The translations under genes were made by a program, and so were the position numbers. A DNA stretch of 64,000 bases from an uncultured Tenacibaculum sp. (GTDB lineage Bacteria; Bacteroidota; Bacteroidia; Flavobacteriales; Flavobacteriaceae): NCBI RefSeq assembly GCF_947504135.1, contig NZ_CANNGG010000002.1:496001-560000 (forward strand), in the 5' to 3' direction. Below are positions 62,579-64,000 of the stretch, piece by piece; within the stretch, counting starts at the first letter, position 1; each line of letters begins with the position of its first letter. The notes under the pieces were generated by a model. That model was not told where the DNA came from, did no database searches, and was given only the letters and a program-made list of their open reading frames with translations.

Positions 62579-62935
62579 TTTGTTTTAATTATTAGTTATC
62601 TCATTCAAGCTGCACAAAACCATCGTTAAGTCCAAGTATTCCTTACCTCAAGTATTTGTTTGTTTCATTTCGTTAACTAATATCATAGTCCACTTTTCCC
62701 CACCACCCAAGTCAGCGGTTATAAAAAAATAGGTTTATAAAATGTAGTAATACGCCATAGCACATTACTTTTTATCGTACCTCAAAAAAGCAATAAGCTA
62801 TTGTCTAAAAGTCCTGTATAAGTAGCTTGTTTAAATGCTGTTTTATCAAACAACTATTTAAAACGCTACCCATACAAACGCTTCATCCAAAGCTCAATAC
62901 GGTACTAAAACCTATTTTTTTAAGTGTTACTTCCC
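62579..62935. other. non-coding block with a 15-bp inverted repeat after the SRAP gene
   Basis: About 357 bp without a supported gene. It holds a perfect 15-bp inverted repeat TAAAAAAATAGGTTT/AAACCTATTTTTTTA (62722-62736 with 62908-62922) around a 171-bp loop. It shares AGCACATTACTT (62759-62770 here, 59815-59826 upstream), a CGT[AG]CCTCAAAA piece and a CCCCACnACCCAA piece with 59709-60104. Confidence 0.65.
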
Positions 62936-63268
62936 CTAAAAGTGTTTTCCTTTTTTAATCAAATAATCAGCAGCTTGTTTTTCAATATCATCTTGCGTCC
63001 AAATTTTATGTTCTAACACCCAATTATTAATAGTTTCTTTATCAAAATAAAGTCTTTTGCCTCTTTTAGAATGCGGAATACTATGAGTACTTGTTAATTT
63101 ATAAATATGTGATTTCGATAAACCTAAATAATCAGATAATTGTTCAATATCCATAATCTTGGAAGTGATAATATTAGTTTCATTTCTTCCAATATTAGAA
63201 TAGATGTTTTCAAGTAAGTTTTCAATGTTTCTTAATCTCTCATTAATAATTTCAAAAGGGTTTTCCAT
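62936..63268 (-). CDS. excisionase-type helix-turn-helix protein
   Basis: A 110-residue protein with an N-terminal coiled coil (EIINERLRNIENLLENIYSNI) and an HTH_17 domain from about residue 42 (MDIEQLSDYLGLSKSHIYKLTSTHSIPHSKRGKRLYFDKETINNWV). It is the same class as the protein at 45314 and may regulate element mobility or the genes to its right. The intergenic region upstream holds its promoter and that of the divergent DUF6943-like gene. Confidence 0.9.
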   Translation of the reverse strand: MENPFEIINERLRNIENLLENIYSNIGRNETNIITSKIMDIEQLSDYLGLSKSHIYKLTSTHSIPHSKRGKRLYFDKETINNWVLEHKIWTQDDIEKQAADYLIKKGKHF

Positions 63269-63320
63269 AGTATATAAGTATTAAAATAAAAAAAGGTAGC
63301 AAATATATGTGGCTAACATA

Positions 63321-63330
63321 GCCAACGCGC
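63321..63330 (+). repeat. third copy of GCCAACGCGC
   Basis: This 10-mer equals those at 59776 and 59886 and is followed by AAGGCTAT, which pairs with ATAGCC just upstream. It is part of the 268-bp gap between the HTH gene and the DUF6943-like gene, where no gene is supported. Confidence 0.55.
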
Positions 63331-63436
63331 AAGGCTATAAAGGTCAAGCCCTACGGGTTTTGAATAAAACTTTTTCAAGATATTTTATCTATTTCATTAA
63401 ACATTTTAACTCAAAAAACTTTTATCCAAAAACCTT

Positions 63437-63479
63437 GACAGCCTCATCCACGCCACAACAATAGAGGCTATCTTTTTTT
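63437..63479 (+). terminator. possible terminator or small-RNA end
   Basis: GACAGCCTC and GAGGCTATC pair over 9 bp with one mismatch (63437-63445 with 63464-63472) and are followed by T7. No coding gene ends just upstream on the plus strand, so a short non-coding transcript is possible. Confidence 0.4.
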
Positions 63480-63536
63480 CTTTTCAAAAAAAATAATGGT
63501 GCGAAGCGTAGCGAAGCAATTTTAAATTGGATAGCT

Positions 63537-63977
63537 ATGTCAACTTTTGAACTGAAAACTCACCAAATCGGAAGAACCTACTCGAACCCTCATTTTTTTA
63601 TCCTAAACAAAGGACTTAACAGCGGGAAACCGCTTTCAAATCCTTGTCCTAACTGTTTAGTAGTAATCACAAAAACCGAAACAGATAAAAACACGCTTTT
63701 TCATTTATCTATGATGTTGCAAATAGGCGGTTTTTACGCTTATTTTTTAAAGGGTAGTGTTATTCCGTTTATTTCTGTAGATGATTGCAGAAAAACGCTT
63801 AAAAAAGGTTTAAAATCTACTTCAAAGATAAGCGACCAGATGCAAAAACACATAAAAGCGGTTGAGGTTATCAGTAAAAAAGAAAAAGAGCTTCAAAATG
63901 TCATTGATAAAATGGCAGTTTTAAAGGTTGCATACATTCGTAACTGTTTCAAACTAATGCAAATTAAAGAAGCCTAA
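63537..63977 (+). CDS. DUF6943-type mobile-element protein
   Basis: A 146-residue cytoplasmic protein (FELKTHQIGRTYSNPHFFILNKGLNSGKPLSNPCPNC). The C-terminal half is a coiled coil (LQNVIDKMAVLKVAYIRNC). It matches the pattern of the DUF6943 family, which I know from Bacteroidota integrative elements where it lies near mobilisation genes; function unknown. A GCGAAGCGTAGCGAAGC repeat sits just in front of it. It is the last complete gene in the window. Confidence 0.75.
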   Translation: MSTFELKTHQIGRTYSNPHFFILNKGLNSGKPLSNPCPNCLVVITKTETDKNTLFHLSMMLQIGGFYAYFLKGSVIPFISVDDCRKTLKKGLKSTSKISDQMQKHIKAVEVISKKEKELQNVIDKMAVLKVAYIRNCFKLMQIKEA

Positions 63978-64000
63978 TGCAAAGGCATCGTAACGCCTTA

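Overview
This window is chromosomal DNA of a marine-type member of the Bacteroidota, most likely a Flavobacteriaceae (Tenacibaculum/Polaribacter-like). Four things support that: very AT-rich codon use; a menaquinone pathway with spread-out men genes; several promoters of the Bacteroidota type (a TTG/TTTG upstream box and a TAnnTTTG box close to the start codon); and lineage-restricted families such as the small membrane protein before ettA, the BT4734/DUF3987 primase-like protein and a DUF6943-type protein. The genus is an inference. No rRNA, tRNA or CRISPR array was found.

The core part is about 1-42.4 kb. 1-6.5 kb is a menaquinone-centred run (menA, menC, menE) interleaved with a DUF4349 lipoprotein, a beta-lactamase-fold hydrolase, an SRPBCC protein and a CPBP protease. 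6.5-9.5 kb (minus) is a lipid-linked sugar module (GT2, double LAB_N protein, GT39). 9.6-14 kb (minus) carries yebC, a large membrane-anchored protein and an acyl-CoA carboxylase beta subunit. 14-19 kb is the glyoxylate shunt (aceB, aceA), divergent from an XRE/ScfR-like regulator with a palindrome between them. 19.2-22.9 kb has a frameshifted cupin, a GNAT, then a redox run (DoxX-like, OsmC, FMN reductase, a broken CDGSH protein, a CxxC-less glutaredoxin-like protein) and a MarR regulator. 23-42 kb holds an old-yellow-enzyme-type reductase, ettA, an AsmA-like protein, a double-glycine peptide precursor, a zinc-ribbon lipoprotein, lpdA, argS, small metabolic genes, mnmA, MORN-repeat proteins, a nitronate-monooxygenase-like enzyme and the histidine-degradation pair hutG/hutI.

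From about 42.4 kb to the right edge the DNA is an integrated mobile element. It starts with a tyrosine recombinase preceded by helically phased short repeats, next to a DUF3995 gene broken by two frameshifts. It continues with a Cys/His-rich unknown protein, an excisionase-like HTH protein and a BT4734/DUF3987 protein with 9-bp iteron-like repeats inside and directly behind its gene. A single plus-strand defence operon follows (48.0-59.7 kb): small XRE regulator with a palindromic operator, type III modification and restriction subunits, RhuM-like protein, a 72-aa protein, a DndD-like SMC ATPase, a HerA/FtsK ATPase with a DndE-like N-terminus, a two-domain nuclease (Cas4-like plus DEDDy exonuclease, DUF2779 type), and an unknown coupled protein. 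After it lies an SOS/mutagenesis module (umuD, umuC, SRAP) between two non-coding blocks that share sequence motifs and carry long inverted repeats, then an HTH protein and a DUF6943-like protein. The right end of the element is outside the window.

The most notable candidate is the gene set 53646-59708. A DndD-type ATPase, a HerA ATPase and a Cas4/DEDDy nuclease are translationally linked, with no DndA/B/C sulfur-insertion genes, behind a type III restriction system. It resembles in composition the archaeal Rad50-HerA-nuclease operons and may be an undescribed defence or DNA-processing complex. That function is inferred from domains and linkage only. Three chromosomal genes (cupin, CDGSH, DUF3995) are broken; the frameshifts all sit in homopolymer runs, so assembly error must be excluded.
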